A program made the position numbers and the translations under genes. From a candidate division WOR-3 bacterium (GTDB lineage Bacteria > Hydrothermota > UBA3072): a stretch of DNA of 64,000 bases. Of the stretch, positions 35,928 through 45,332 are shown one piece after another (the first letter of the stretch is position 1; each line of letters begins with the position of its first letter). Location of the stretch: the NCBI GenBank assembly GCA_039804165.1, contig JBDRZZ010000002.1:1-64000 (forward strand). The letters run 5' to 3'. Under the pieces are notes generated by a model, which saw only the letters and a program-made list of their open reading frames with translations, did no database searches and was not told the origin of the DNA.

Positions 35928-37175
35928 ATGCATAAAAAACGAAAAGAGAGAAACATTAAATATGAGGGGAGATGGGGTTTTAGTTTATTTTTCCTCAGTT
36001 TGATGTTTTTATTCTTTGGGCTCTGGTTCTCTAACTTTCTTCCAAAAAATTTAAATCCAGAGAATTTAGGAAGGATATTTTTTTATATTGGGATTTTAGA
36101 AGGGATAGGGGTTCTTTCTATTGGTTATTTTTCTTATCCAAGATTTCACAATTCAAAAGTGTTTCTCTGCTCTCATCTTACAGGTATCTCTGTTTTAGCC
36201 TTTTCTTTTTCAGGGCTAGGCCTTTTTTCTTTTAAGGACTCCCAATTTTTCATTTCAGGACTTTATTTATTAGCCCTTTTCGGAATTTTTATAAGCACTT
36301 TAACCCCAACATTTTTAAAATATCGTTTGGCAAAGAGAATCACAATCACTGCTGTTATTCTTGAATTATTTCTTCTTTCTCTTTTTTTGGAGAAATCTCA
36401 CAAAATTCTTTATATATTCGAAGGGAAATATGACATTATATTTTGGGTAAACTTTATCCCAGGCTTAATTACGCTTCTCAATTTAGTTTTTTCTCTCCTA
36501 ATGTTAAAACACCAGTTCTTTTTAGGAGGAATTTTTGGAGGCATGGGATTACTTTTGGGAGGAGGATGGTATCTCAATAGGTTAGAAGTAAATACATTTC
36601 TTCTAAACTCTTATATATTCACTGTAGCTCCTTTTTTCTTCTTAATTGGAATTTTTATTCATTGGGTGGCAAGATTAGAACATCGCTCTTTTTATGATCC
36701 TCTGCTTTTGGTGTATAACCGAAGTTATTGTGAGCAAATCCTTAAAGAACAAACAAAAATTGATACCTCTCCCCCTTTTGTAATCGCAATTGTTGATGTT
36801 GACCGATTCAAAGATATTAATGATAAATATGGGCATAGAATAGGAGACCAGGTCCTAATTCACACAATTAGAATCTTAAGAAACGAAGTCGGAGGAGGTG
36901 TTGTTTGCCGTTATGGAGGAGAAGAATTCGTGGTGTTATTCCCCCAAAACACTCTGAAAAAGGTAAAGGCAATTATGGAAGCTGCACGAAGAGCAATTCA
37001 AAAATCTAAAATAAAAATAGGAAATAAGGAGATAAAAGTGACAGTATCTATTGGTATTTCACAAAGAGAAGAGATAAAACAAGATCTTTATAAGGTTTTA
37101 AGTTTTGCAGATAAAGCCCTTTATAGAGCGAAAAAAAGCGGTAGGAATCAAATAAGGTTTTCTAAGACAGAATAA
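35928..37175 (+). CDS. Membrane diguanylate cyclase (GGDEF)
   Basis: Inner-membrane protein of 415 aa that should make cyclic di-GMP. Eight hydrophobic segments fill residues 15-245, then a GGDEF domain occupies 255-412: YDPLLLVYNRSYCEQIL, DVDRFKDINDKYGHRIGDQ, and the active-site RYGGEEF. The upstream RxxD inhibitory site is not present (RNEV there), so product inhibition may be lost. The N-terminal domain is an unnamed multi-span sensor. Single gene with its own promoter, ending at the base before convergent argR. Confidence 0.92.
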   Translation: MHKKRKERNIKYEGRWGFSLFFLSLMFLFFGLWFSNFLPKNLNPENLGRIFFYIGILEGIGVLSIGYFSYPRFHNSKVFLCSHLTGISVLAFSFSGLGLFSFKDSQFFISGLYLLALFGIFISTLTPTFLKYRLAKRITITAVILELFLLSLFLEKSHKILYIFEGKYDIIFWVNFIPGLITLLNLVFSLLMLKHQFFLGGIFGGMGLLLGGGWYLNRLEVNTFLLNSYIFTVAPFFFLIGIFIHWVARLEHRSFYDPLLLVYNRSYCEQILKEQTKIDTSPPFVIAIVDVDRFKDINDKYGHRIGDQVLIHTIRILRNEVGGGVVCRYGGEEFVVLFPQNTLKKVKAIMEAARRAIQKSKIKIGNKEIKVTVSIGISQREEIKQDLYKVLSFADKALYRAKKSGRNQIRFSKTE

Positions 37176-37625
37176 TTATTCTATATATTTTCTAAGCTCT
37201 TTTACAATCCGATTGGTAAAATTTTTGTTTTTTACAACAGCAAAAATTGTGTCATCTCCCGCTATAGTTCCTACAATTCCTTCAATTCTTGCCTTATCTA
37301 AAGCTGTGCATACAGCTGGGGCATTACCAGATTTTGTCTTAATTACAATAATATTGTTTACAGGGGTGATCTCAACAAGACCAAGTTTAAAAAGCAAGTC
37401 AAGCCTCTCCTCCCCACTTTCTTCTATCTTTATAAGTCTGTAAGAACCATCTCCGATTGGAGCCCTAATATATCCAAGTTCTTTGAGATCCCTTGAAAGT
37501 GTTGATTGAGAAGTTTTTATTCCCCTTTGTTTTAGTTTTTCTTTAAGTTCAATTTGTGTGTGTATTTTTTCTTCTTCCAGAATCTTTTTAATAAACTCTA
37601 TCCGGCGGGTTTTATTTTTAGACAT
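37176..37625 (-). CDS. argR: Arginine repressor
   Basis: ArgR/AhrC regulator, 149 aa. N-terminal winged helix (RRIEFIKKILEEEKIHTQ, QSTLSRDLKELGYIR) followed by the hexamerising arginine-binding domain with KSGNAPAVCTALDK and GTIAGDDTIFAV, where the GTIAGDD loop contacts arginine. It sits 41 bp after argH but has its own leaderless promoter. It probably controls the argGH operon; an ARG box could not be picked out by eye. Confidence 0.95.
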   Translation of the reverse strand: MSKNKTRRIEFIKKILEEEKIHTQIELKEKLKQRGIKTSQSTLSRDLKELGYIRAPIGDGSYRLIKIEESGEERLDLLFKLGLVEITPVNNIIVIKTKSGNAPAVCTALDKARIEGIVGTIAGDDTIFAVVKNKNFTNRIVKELRKYIE

Positions 37626-37631
37626 ATTTAA

Positions 37632-37658
37632 ATATTAAAAACAAAAGTTATTTGTCAA
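37632..37658 (-). promoter_or_regulatory. Promoter of argR (leaderless)
   Basis: Minus-strand TTGACA (37658-37653), 15-bp spacer, TAATAT (37637-37632), then 6 bp to the ATG at 37625. Confidence 0.5.
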
Positions 37659-37665
37659 CCACATT

Positions 37666-39060
37666 TCATAAATTTATGTGAGAGCTTCTTATGATTTTTT
37701 CTGCTTGCTTTATTTGTTCTTTTACCGAACTCTTAGCTGTTCCTCCTTTTATACTTCTACGCTGAATAGCTCTTTCAAAATCAAGCCATTTATATATATC
37801 CTTCTCAAAAAATGGAGAAAATTCTTTAAGTTTATCTAAGGGGATTTCTTTTATAGAAAGATTATTTTTGTTTGACCATTTTAGGATTTCTCCTGTAATT
37901 TCATGAGCTTCCCTGAAAGGCACTCCTTTAATCGTTAGATAATCTGCAATCTCTGTGGCAAGTAAATCTGGTAAAAGAGCTTTTTTTATCCTATCGGAAT
38001 TAAGAATCAGAGTTTTTAGAATCCCTGTGAATATATCAAGAGATCCATCTACTATCTCAATAATCTGGAAGAGGTGTTTTTTATCCTCCTGGAGGTCTCT
38101 ATTGTATCCATGGGGGAGACCATGACAAAGAGAAAAAAGAGCGGTAAGGTGTCCAATAGCAGAAGCTGACTTACCTCTTATAAGCTCTAACCCATCAGGA
38201 TTCCTCTTTTGAGGCATAATACTGCTACCAGTTGCATATTCCTCGTCTATTTCAACGAATCCAAATTCACTCGTTGCCCAATTTATAAAATCTGAAGCGT
38301 AACGACCCAGATGTAATGCAATCATTGTAAGACCAAAAGCGAAAGAAATTGGTATATCCCTATGAGATGTAATATCAAGGCTATTCCAACTAATTTCTTT
38401 AAAACCCAAATCCTGAGCGAGAGACTTTCTTTCAATTTTAAAACCACTTCCTCCCAAAGCTCCAGAACCTAACGGCATTATATCACAATTTTTTAGACAC
38501 AAAAGCAAGAGATTTTTATCTCTTTCTATAACCCAGAATAGAGATAATAAATAATGGGAGAAAAGAATTGGCTGAGCTTGCTGGAGATGAGTGTAACCAG
38601 GGATTATCAAATCTAACTCCTCTTTTGCTTTCTCAATGATGACTATCTGAAGTTTCAGAATTTTTTTGATTATATCCCCACCTTTTTTCTTTAAATAAAG
38701 AAAGAGGTCTGTTATAACCTGATCGTTCCTACTCCGTCCAGTATGAATCTTCTTTCCGGTTTCTCCTATAAGCTCAGTTAGCCTTCTTTCTATTGCGGAA
38801 TGAATATCTTCGTCCTCTTCAGAAATCTTGAAACTTCCTTCTTTAAATTCTTCCTTAATTTTCTCTAGCCCGGTAAGGATTTTCTTGAGTTCCTCTTTAT
38901 TTAAAATTCCTATTTTCTTTAAGCTTTTAGCCCAGGCTCTATTGACAGCAATGTCTTCTTCGTAGAGAATTCTATCAAAATCTATAGAATGACTAAACTT
39001 CTCCATTTCTCGGGCGGTTTCTTTAGAAAAACGCCCTTTCCAAATTTTCCCTTTTCCCAT
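37666..39060 (-). CDS. argH: Argininosuccinate lyase
   Basis: Splits argininosuccinate to arginine and fumarate, last step of arginine synthesis. Fumarase/aspartase superfamily, 464 aa. Seen: SRNDQVITDLFLYL near residue 110, HTGRSRND, GYTHLQQAQPILFSHYL (catalytic His region) and the signature loop GSSIMPQKRNPDGLELIRGK. It starts 3 bp after the argG stop and so is in the same operon. Confidence 0.97.
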   Translation of the reverse strand: MGKGKIWKGRFSKETAREMEKFSHSIDFDRILYEEDIAVNRAWAKSLKKIGILNKEELKKILTGLEKIKEEFKEGSFKISEEDEDIHSAIERRLTELIGETGKKIHTGRSRNDQVITDLFLYLKKKGGDIIKKILKLQIVIIEKAKEELDLIIPGYTHLQQAQPILFSHYLLSLFWVIERDKNLLLLCLKNCDIMPLGSGALGGSGFKIERKSLAQDLGFKEISWNSLDITSHRDIPISFAFGLTMIALHLGRYASDFINWATSEFGFVEIDEEYATGSSIMPQKRNPDGLELIRGKSASAIGHLTALFSLCHGLPHGYNRDLQEDKKHLFQIIEIVDGSLDIFTGILKTLILNSDRIKKALLPDLLATEIADYLTIKGVPFREAHEITGEILKWSNKNNLSIKEIPLDKLKEFSPFFEKDIYKWLDFERAIQRRSIKGGTAKSSVKEQIKQAEKIIRSSHINL

Positions 39061-39063
39061 TTT

Positions 39064-40287
39064 TCATCTAAGATTTGTTTTTTCTTTTAATCTATTTAAT
39101 CCTTTAATTGTCAATTGTAATCCAAATAAATTAATAAACCCTTCAGCATCTTTTTGGTTATAAATTTTGTCTTCTCCAAAAGTAGCAAAGTCTTTTCTAT
39201 AGATTGAGTATGGAGATTTTCTACCCAGGGTAATTATATTACCTTTATAAAGTTTTAATCGGACAACGCCTGTGACCTTATCTTGAGTTTTATCTATAAA
39301 GGCATCTAAAGCTTCTTTCAATTCTGAAAACCACAATCCGTAATAAACCAACCGAGCGTAGAGATTAGCCACCTCCATCTTAAAATGTAATGTATTAGCC
39401 TCCAGAACTAAACTCTCAAGCTGTCTATGTGCTTCATAAAGGATTGTTCCTCCAGGAGTTTCATAAACTCCTCTTGATTTTATTCCTACTAGGCGATCCT
39501 CAACTATATCTACCATTCCTATTCCATGTTTTTTCCCCAATTTATTGAGATAAAGAATTAAATTTACAGGAGAAAGTTTCTTCCCATCCACCGCTATAGG
39601 TATTCCTTTCCTAAATTCTATTTCCACAAAACCTGGTTCATCAGAAGCCTTTTCAGGTGGAGTAGTATAAGAGTAAGCATCTTCTGGAAAACTCTGCCAA
39701 GGATCTTCAAGAATTCCGCCTTCAATACTTCTATGCCAAAGGTTTGTATCCGTGCTATAAATTTTTTCTTTTGTGCTTGTTACAGGTATTCCGTGAGCTT
39801 TTGCATACTCAATTTCGTCTTCTCTTGATTTTAGATCCCATTCTCTCCAAGGGGCTATTATCTTTAGTTTTGGATTTAAGGCCTTATAGGTCAACTCAAA
39901 CCGAACCTGATCGTTTCCCTTTCCTGTGCACCCATGAGCGACCGCATCCGCTTTTTCTTTTTCTGCAATTTCAACTTGTTTTTTGGCAGCTATTGGTCTT
40001 GCGAAAGATGTCCCTAAAAGGTATTTCCCTTCATACATTGCTCCAGATTTAAGAACAGGAAAGACATACTCCTTAACAAATTCCTCTTTTAGATCCACAA
40101 CATAAGCCTTATCAGCTCCAGAAGCAAGAGCTTTTTCTTTAATTCCTTTTAAATCCTCCTCCTGTCCAAGATCTGCAGTGAAAGTTATAACCTTACATCC
40201 ATAATTTTTTTTAATCCAATGTAAAATCACAGAAGTATCCAATCCTCCAGAATATGCAAGGACAACTTTTTTAATTTTGTGTTTCAT
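39064..40287 (-). CDS. argG: Argininosuccinate synthase
   Basis: ATP-dependent joining of citrulline and aspartate. 407 aa, N-type ATP pyrophosphatase loop [10 protein letters not shown] at residues 10-19; further conserved [32 protein letters not shown] and [15 protein letters not shown]. First gene of argG-argH. GGGAGGG precedes the ATG, and a clear promoter lies upstream in the region shared with thi4. Confidence 0.97.
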   Translation of the reverse strand: MKHKIKKVVLAYSGGLDTSVILHWIKKNYGCKVITFTADLGQEEDLKGIKEKALASGADKAYVVDLKEEFVKEYVFPVLKSGAMYEGKYLLGTSFARPIAAKKQVEIAEKEKADAVAHGCTGKGNDQVRFELTYKALNPKLKIIAPWREWDLKSREDEIEYAKAHGIPVTSTKEKIYSTDTNLWHRSIEGGILEDPWQSFPEDAYSYTTPPEKASDEPGFVEIEFRKGIPIAVDGKKLSPVNLILYLNKLGKKHGIGMVDIVEDRLVGIKSRGVYETPGGTILYEAHRQLESLVLEANTLHFKMEVANLYARLVYYGLWFSELKEALDAFIDKTQDKVTGVVRLKLYKGNIITLGRKSPYSIYRKDFATFGEDKIYNQKDAEGFINLFGLQLTIKGLNRLKEKTNLR

Positions 40288-40315
40288 CTTTTTGCCCTCC
40301 CTCTTAAATATAAAA

Positions 40316-40343
40316 ATAATAACCTTTTTACTTTTCTTGTCAA
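40316..40343 (-). promoter_or_regulatory. Promoter of argGH
   Basis: Minus-strand TTGACA (40343-40338), 16-bp spacer, TATTAT (40321-40316), then a leader of about 20 nt with GGGAGGG before argG. Divergent from the thi4 promoter. Confidence 0.6.
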
Positions 40344-40365
40344 GTTTAAAATTTTTAAGTTAAGC

Positions 40366-40394
40366 TTGACAAAATTAATATTTTTCTTTAATAT
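40366..40394 (+). promoter_or_regulatory. Promoter of thi4-thiE
   Basis: TTGACA at 40366-40371, 17-bp spacer, TAATAT at 40389-40394. The remaining leader before thi4 is only about 10-15 nt with GGGAGG, too short for a TPP riboswitch. Confidence 0.6.
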
Positions 40395-40411
40395 GAAAAA
40401 AGGGAGGTTAA

Positions 40412-41215
40412 ATGAAACTTGATGATCTAGAGATATCAAAAGGAATTATTGATAGTTTTTTTAATAAATTTCTTGGAGCCTTAGAATTAGATGTAGCGCT
40501 TGTGGGAGCTGGTCCTTCTAATCTAACAGCAGGAATAATTTTTGGAGAAAATGGTGTTAAAGCAGCTATCTTTGAATCTAAACTTGCTCCAGGAGGAGGG
40601 ATTTGGGGAGGAGGAATGATGTTTAATGAAGTGGTGTTCCAAGAAAAGGCATTGCATCTTTTAGATAAATTCGAAATAAAATATAAAGAGAAAGGAAAAG
40701 GTTATTATCTTGTAGATAGTATTGAACTAGCTTCCACATTAATCTCAAAGTGTGTTAAAAGTGGAGTAAAAATATTTAATTTAATTAAGGTGGTGGATGT
40801 TCTCTTCAAAGAAGAAAAGAAAAGAAAAAGAGTTAATGGTCTTGTTTTACAATGGTCACCAGTAGAAAATTTGAATTTACATGTAGATCCTTTAGCAATA
40901 AGAGCTAAGTTTGTTGTGGATGGAACAGGACATCCAGCAGAGGTTTGTTCTCTTGTTTCACAAAAAATGAATGTGAGATTAAAAACAAGAACTGGAAAAG
41001 TTGTTGGAGAAATGTCTATGTGGGCTCTAAAAGGAGAAGAGATGACTGTAGAAAATACTTCTGAGGTTTTCCCAGGGTTATTTGTAGCAGGGATGGCTGC
41101 AAATGCGGTAAAGGGAGCTCCAAGAATGGGACCTATTTTTGGAGGAATGCTCCTTTCGGGGGAAAAATTAGCAAAAGAAATTCTAAAAAAATTGAATGGT
41201 AGAAGTGAATTTTAA
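40412..41215 (+). CDS. thi4: Thi4-family thiazole synthase, His type
   Basis: Makes the thiamine thiazole phosphate from NAD and glycine. FAD/NAD-fold protein, 267 aa: ALVGAGPSNLTAGI dinucleotide loop near 30, APGGGIWGGGMMF, VDGTGHPAEV and a C-terminal GMAANAVKGAPRMGPIFGGM. The residue aligned with the sacrificial Cys of yeast/plant Thi4 appears to be His157 (NLHVDPL), as in methanogen enzymes that use free sulfide and turn over many times. That fits a sulfidic anoxic habitat. The alignment is by eye. Overlaps thiE by 20 bp. Confidence 0.92.
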   Translation: MKLDDLEISKGIIDSFFNKFLGALELDVALVGAGPSNLTAGIIFGENGVKAAIFESKLAPGGGIWGGGMMFNEVVFQEKALHLLDKFEIKYKEKGKGYYLVDSIELASTLISKCVKSGVKIFNLIKVVDVLFKEEKKRKRVNGLVLQWSPVENLNLHVDPLAIRAKFVVDGTGHPAEVCSLVSQKMNVRLKTRTGKVVGEMSMWALKGEEMTVENTSEVFPGLFVAGMAANAVKGAPRMGPIFGGMLLSGEKLAKEILKKLNGRSEF

Positions 41216-41798
41216 TTTTGGTGCCTATGTTATAACAAGTGGAAACCATCTTAAAGTAGCCCAAGAGGCTTGCGAGGGTGGCGTTAGAATTGTTCAATAT
41301 AGGGATAAAGAATCCTCAAGGAAAAATATGCTTACTATTGCGGAAGAGATAAGAAAAATAACTAGAAAGTATAATTCTTTATTTATTGTTAATGATTTTA
41401 TTGATATTGCTCTTTTGTCTAAAGCTGATGGAGTCCATCTTGGACAGGACGATATTCCTATTACCCGCGCAAGAGAAATAACTCCATCTCACTTCATAAT
41501 TGGGATCTCCACTCATTCTTTAGAAGAAGCTCTTCAAGCGGAAAAAGAGGGAGCTTCCTATATTGGGATAGGACCTGTCTTTTCTACCCCAACTAAAAAT
41601 TATTTACCTATTGGACTTTCAGTGGTTAAGAAGGTGATAGAAAAAGTTAATATCCCTGTTGTTGCAATCGGTGGAATAAATCTTGAAAACATTAATACTC
41701 TTATAAGAATTGGTGTAAAAAACGTTGCAATGTTAAGAGCTTTTCAGGAAAACACAAGGGAGAAAGTAAAAAAAGTTAATTCCTTACTAAATAATTAA
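41196..41798 (+). CDS. thiE: Thiamine-phosphate synthase
   Basis: Joins the thiazole phosphate with HMP-PP to give thiamine phosphate. TIM barrel of 200 aa with VQYRDKESSRKNML, IVNDFIDIALLSKADGVHLGQDD and GIGPVFSTPTKN, VVAIGGINLENI. It is translationally coupled to thi4, so the two genes give the thiazole branch and the coupling step. thiC and thiD are not in the window. Confidence 0.95.
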   Translation: MVEVNFNFGAYVITSGNHLKVAQEACEGGVRIVQYRDKESSRKNMLTIAEEIRKITRKYNSLFIVNDFIDIALLSKADGVHLGQDDIPITRAREITPSHFIIGISTHSLEEALQAEKEGASYIGIGPVFSTPTKNYLPIGLSVVKKVIEKVNIPVVAIGGINLENINTLIRIGVKNVAMLRAFQENTREKVKKVNSLLNN

Positions 41799-41858
41799 GA
41801 AGAAAACCCTTGACTTTAGGGAAATCCTGTATAGATTTTTTGTAAGAAAGGAGAAAAA

Positions 41859-42449
41859 ATGGGTAAGGAATTGGTTGAGATTAGGTGGCATGGGAGAGGA
41901 GGACAGGGGGCAAAAACTGCTGCGTTACTCTTTGGGGAAGCTGCAATTGACACAGGAATGTATATTCAGGCTTTTCCGGAATATGGACCTGAAAGAACAG
42001 GGGCTCCTGTTAGAGCTTTTAATCGTTTAAGTAAAAAGCCAATTAGACTCCATAGTGGGATTAATAATCCCGATATAGTTTTAGTCCTTGATCCAAGCTT
42101 GCTTAATTCTCCGGATATTCTTGAAGGACTTATGGATGGTGGAATTATTATCATAAACACCTCAGAAACTCCTGAAAAAATAAGAGAAAGGCTTTCTATA
42201 AGCTCGAAAATCAAAGTTTATACTGTTAATGCATCAAAAATTGCAATGGATACAATAGGGCTAAACAAACCAAACACTCCAATGCTTGGAGCTTTAGCAA
42301 GGGTGACAGACATTTTAGATTATAAAAAAATGTTAAAAAGTATTGAACATAAACTGAGAGAAAAGTTTAGAGGAAAGCAGGAAGAAATCATTCTGAAGAA
42401 TATGGAAGCAATAAAAAAAGCTTACGAAGAAACAAAAGGAGAAGAGTAA
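41859..42449 (+). CDS. porG: Pyruvate:ferredoxin oxidoreductase gamma subunit
   Basis: Gamma subunit of the four-subunit 2-oxoacid:ferredoxin oxidoreductase. 196 aa with RWHGRGGQGAKTAALLFGEA near residue 8 and AFPEYGPERTGAPVRAFNRL, the typical PorG pattern. First gene of porG-porD-porA-porB, with AAGGAG before the start. The complex oxidises pyruvate to acetyl-CoA and reduces ferredoxin under anoxia. The next gene follows without a gap. Confidence 0.94.
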   Translation: MGKELVEIRWHGRGGQGAKTAALLFGEAAIDTGMYIQAFPEYGPERTGAPVRAFNRLSKKPIRLHSGINNPDIVLVLDPSLLNSPDILEGLMDGGIIIINTSETPEKIRERLSISSKIKVYTVNASKIAMDTIGLNKPNTPMLGALARVTDILDYKKMLKSIEHKLREKFRGKQEEIILKNMEAIKKAYEETKGEE

Positions 42450-42737
42450 ATGCAAAAAAAAGAGAGTTGGAAGGAGCTTCCAATAGGTGCTATTATTGTG
42501 GAGCCTGGTTCAAGTAAAAAGTTCAAAACAGGTGACTGGAGAGAAGGGAAAAAACCAGTTGTAAATAAAGAGAAATGCACAAATTGTTTAATTTGTTGGA
42601 TTTATTGTCCAGATTCATCAATTATTGTAGAAAATGGGGAAATGAAAGGAATTGATTTAGATTATTGTAAGGGTTGTGGAATTTGTGCAAATCAATGTCC
42701 TATAAAAGCAATAGAAATGGTGGAGGAGGAAAAATGA
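42450..42737 (+). CDS. porD: Pyruvate:ferredoxin oxidoreductase delta subunit (2[4Fe-4S] ferredoxin)
   Basis: A 95-aa ferredoxin-like subunit carrying two [4Fe-4S] clusters. The first site is CTNCLICWIYCPD and the second CKGCGICANQCPI, between residues 43 and 86. The N-terminal extension (residues 1-40, ELPIGAIIVEPGSSKKFKTG) is characteristic of PorD/VorD. It passes electrons from the TPP/Fe-S core to ferredoxin. Overlaps porA by four bases. Confidence 0.95.
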   Translation: MQKKESWKELPIGAIIVEPGSSKKFKTGDWREGKKPVVNKEKCTNCLICWIYCPDSSIIVENGEMKGIDLDYCKGCGICANQCPIKAIEMVEEEK

Positions 42738-43903
42738 AGGTTGTAGCCAAGACTGCAAATGAAGCAATGGCTGAAGCAATGAGACAGATAAACCCTGATG
42801 TTGTTGCAGCTTATCCAATAACTCCTTCAACGGAAATTGTTCAGATTTTTTCTCAATTTGTTGCTGATGGACTCGTTCACACAGAATTTATTCCTGTTGA
42901 ATCAGAACATTCAGCTATAAGTGCTTGTATTGGAGCTTGTGCGGCTGGAGCAAGGGTTATGACTGCAACTTCTTCCCAAGGTCTTGCTCTAATGAATGAA
43001 GCTCTTTTTGTGGCTGCAGGTCTAAGACTCCCAATTGTTATCTGTGAAATAAATAGAGCTTTATCTGCTCCTATTAATATACATTGCGATCATTCCGATA
43101 CGATGAATGAAAGAGATTCGGGATGGCTCCAATTTTATGCCGAGAATTCTCAAGAAGCTTATGACCTTGTAATCCAAGCAATGAAGATTGCAGAAGGAGT
43201 TTTTCTGCCAGTTATGGTAACTGCTGATGGTTTTATTTTATCACATTCTCTTGAAAGAATTGAAATTTTAGAGGACAAAGAAGTTCAGGGTTTTATTGGG
43301 GAAAACAAGACACCTTATTTCCTTTTAGATACAGAAAATCCAATAACAGTGGGCCCCCTTGATTTACAAGATTACTATTTTGAACATAAAAGAGGAGAGG
43401 CTGAGGCAATGAGAGAGTCTTATGGAGTGATAAAAAAAGTGTTTAAAGAATTTGGAGAAAAGTTTGGAAGGAATTATGATTTTGTAGAAGAGTATAAGAT
43501 GGAAGATGCAGAGAGAGCTATTGTTTTAATGGGTTCTACTGCTGGAACCGCAAAGGAAGTTGTGGATGAACTTAGAGAGAATGGCGAAAAAGTTGGTCTT
43601 GTAAAGGTTAGAGTTTTTAGACCCTGGCCAGTTGAGGAAATTAATAAAACCTTAAGTAAAGCTCGTTTCGTCGCAATAATGGATAGAGCGGAAGGAATGA
43701 GTGGTTTTGGAGCTCCTCTTTTTACAGAGGTTAGATCTTCTCTTTATGATGAAAATAAAAAACCCGATGTATATGGATATGTTTATGGTCTGGGAGGAAG
43801 AGAAGTGACTCCTATTGACATTAAAAATGTTTTTGATGATCTTAAGAGAATAGAAGAAGGAGAAAAGTTAGAAAGAATCAAATATTTAGGAGTAAGAGAA
43901 TAA
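42734..43903 (+). CDS. porA: Pyruvate:ferredoxin oxidoreductase alpha subunit
   Basis: Alpha subunit, 389 aa, with domain I and domain II of the 2-oxoacid oxidoreductases: AAYPITPSTEIVQIFSQF near residue 25, PVESEHSAISACIGACAAGA, TATSSQGLALMNE, and later VGLVKVRVFRPWP. The start at 42734 is chosen from GGAGGAGG just upstream and the ATGA overlap with porD; an in-frame ATG at 42674 lies well inside porD. Pyruvate preference is inferred from the split order and overall resemblance; 2-oxoisovalerate is an alternative. Confidence 0.94.
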   Translation: MKVVAKTANEAMAEAMRQINPDVVAAYPITPSTEIVQIFSQFVADGLVHTEFIPVESEHSAISACIGACAAGARVMTATSSQGLALMNEALFVAAGLRLPIVICEINRALSAPINIHCDHSDTMNERDSGWLQFYAENSQEAYDLVIQAMKIAEGVFLPVMVTADGFILSHSLERIEILEDKEVQGFIGENKTPYFLLDTENPITVGPLDLQDYYFEHKRGEAEAMRESYGVIKKVFKEFGEKFGRNYDFVEEYKMEDAERAIVLMGSTAGTAKEVVDELRENGEKVGLVKVRVFRPWPVEEINKTLSKARFVAIMDRAEGMSGFGAPLFTEVRSSLYDENKKPDVYGYVYGLGGREVTPIDIKNVFDDLKRIEEGEKLERIKYLGVRE

Positions 43904-44832
43904 TGGGTATTAATTTGAAAGAACTTTCAAAACAAGAGGATTTATTTACATCAGGACATCGTGCATGTGCGGGTTGTGGTCCTGCAATAGCAATAAGGCA
44001 GGCTCTTTTAGTTTCAGGAAAAGACACTGTTGTAGGTTTTGCAACTGGTTGTATGGAAGTTGTCTCTACAATATTCCCTTATACTGCATGGAAAGTTCCT
44101 TATATCCATTCACTCTTTGAGAATGTAGCTGCTACAATTAGTGGAGTAGAAAGGGCTTATGAGGCTTTAAAGAAAAAAGGGAAAATAAAAAAAGAGATAA
44201 ATTTCATTGCCTTTGGGGGAGATGGTGGAACCTATGATATAGGGTTACAATCCCTCTCTGGAGCGATGGAAAGAGGACACAATATGCTCTATATTTGTTA
44301 TGATAACGAGGCTTATATGAATACAGGAATACAACGTTCAGGGGCAACCCCTTATGGAGCAAGCACAACAACATCTCCAAATGGAAAGAAAATACCCGGG
44401 AAAATTCAATGGAGAAAAGATATCACAGAAATTATGGCTGCACACAATATCCCATATGTAGCTCAGGCTTCTATTTCCGAATGGAAAGATTATATGGAAA
44501 AAGTCCAGAAGGCTCTTTCTATAAAAGGACCAAAGTTCATTGTTGTGTTTGCCCCTTGTCAACTTGGTTGGTATTATCCAAAAGAAGATACGATTAAAAT
44601 TGCAGATCTTGCAGTAAGGTCTAAGTTTTGGCCTCTTTATGAGGTGGAAAATGGAGTTCATAGAATAACAAAAGAACCTAAGAAAGTTGTCCCTATTGAG
44701 GAATGGTTGAAATTACAAGGTAGATTCAGGCATTTATTTAAAGAAGAAAATAGAGGAATAATAGAAGAGATTCAAAGAGAAGTTGATAAAAGATGGGAAA
44801 AACTCAAAAAATTAGAGGAGGCAGGAGTTTAA
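43903..44832 (+). CDS. porB: Pyruvate:ferredoxin oxidoreductase beta subunit
   Basis: TPP-binding beta subunit, 309 aa. HRACAGCGPAIAIRQALL carries two of the Cys for a [4Fe-4S] cluster, another Cys is in GFATGCMEV, and the fourth is in VVFAPCQLGW. The TPP/Mg motif is FGGDGGTYDIGLQSLSGAMERGHN...YDNEAYMNTGIQ. Starts on the porA stop (TAATG). The next gene, a roadblock protein, begins on the base after its stop. Confidence 0.95.
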   Translation: MGINLKELSKQEDLFTSGHRACAGCGPAIAIRQALLVSGKDTVVGFATGCMEVVSTIFPYTAWKVPYIHSLFENVAATISGVERAYEALKKKGKIKKEINFIAFGGDGGTYDIGLQSLSGAMERGHNMLYICYDNEAYMNTGIQRSGATPYGASTTTSPNGKKIPGKIQWRKDITEIMAAHNIPYVAQASISEWKDYMEKVQKALSIKGPKFIVVFAPCQLGWYYPKEDTIKIADLAVRSKFWPLYEVENGVHRITKEPKKVVPIEEWLKLQGRFRHLFKEENRGIIEEIQREVDKRWEKLKKLEEAGV

Positions 44833-45321
44833 ATGCCAAATGGAAAAGGAGCATCATTTGAAAAAGAGTTTCAAGCTATAAAAGAGTGTTTAGAAGAACT
44901 CTGTAGAGAGACAAAAGCTGTGACTGTTTTACTTATAGATAAAGCGGGGCAACTTATTACTTCTGCCGGAAATGTCTCTTCAATTGATGTTCCTTCCTTT
45001 GCAACTCTTTCTGCTGCGGATTTTGCTGCTACTTCTAATCTTGCAGATCTTATAGGAGAACACGATTTTTCTACTCTCTTTCATCAGGGTGTTCATAAGA
45101 GTATCTATGTTTCGTTAATAGCTGATAGGGTAATTCTTGCCGTGATCTTTACAAAAGAAACGACCTTAGGCTTAGTTCGTATTAAGGTAAAGAAAACAGC
45201 AGAAAAACTCTCGGAATTGTTTGGAAAAATTTTTGAGACTCTTGAAAGCGAATATGCTGGGACTGTAGATGATGAATTCATTAGTGAGGCAGAAACAGAA
45301 ATAGATAGTCTTTTTGAATAA
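44833..45321 (+). CDS. Roadblock/LC7 protein, MglB-like
   Basis: A 162-aa Roadblock/LC7 domain protein (VTVLLIDKAGQLITSAG, FATLSAADFAATSNLADLI, ILAVIFTKETTLGLVRIKVK) with an acidic C-terminal tail. Such proteins act as GTPase-activating partners of MglA-type GTPases in polarity and motility, and one is encoded right after this gene. It begins on the first base after porB, with GAGGAGGCAGG serving as ribosome site inside porB. The link to the oxidoreductase is positional only. Confidence 0.87.
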   Translation: MPNGKGASFEKEFQAIKECLEELCRETKAVTVLLIDKAGQLITSAGNVSSIDVPSFATLSAADFAATSNLADLIGEHDFSTLFHQGVHKSIYVSLIADRVILAVIFTKETTLGLVRIKVKKTAEKLSELFGKIFETLESEYAGTVDDEFISEAETEIDSLFE

Positions 45322-45332
45322 GGAGAAAGAAT

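Noticed and set aside
40288-40411. TPP riboswitch before thi4
   Set aside because: The leader after the promoter is only 10-15 nt and lacks the conserved CUGAGA and related segments.
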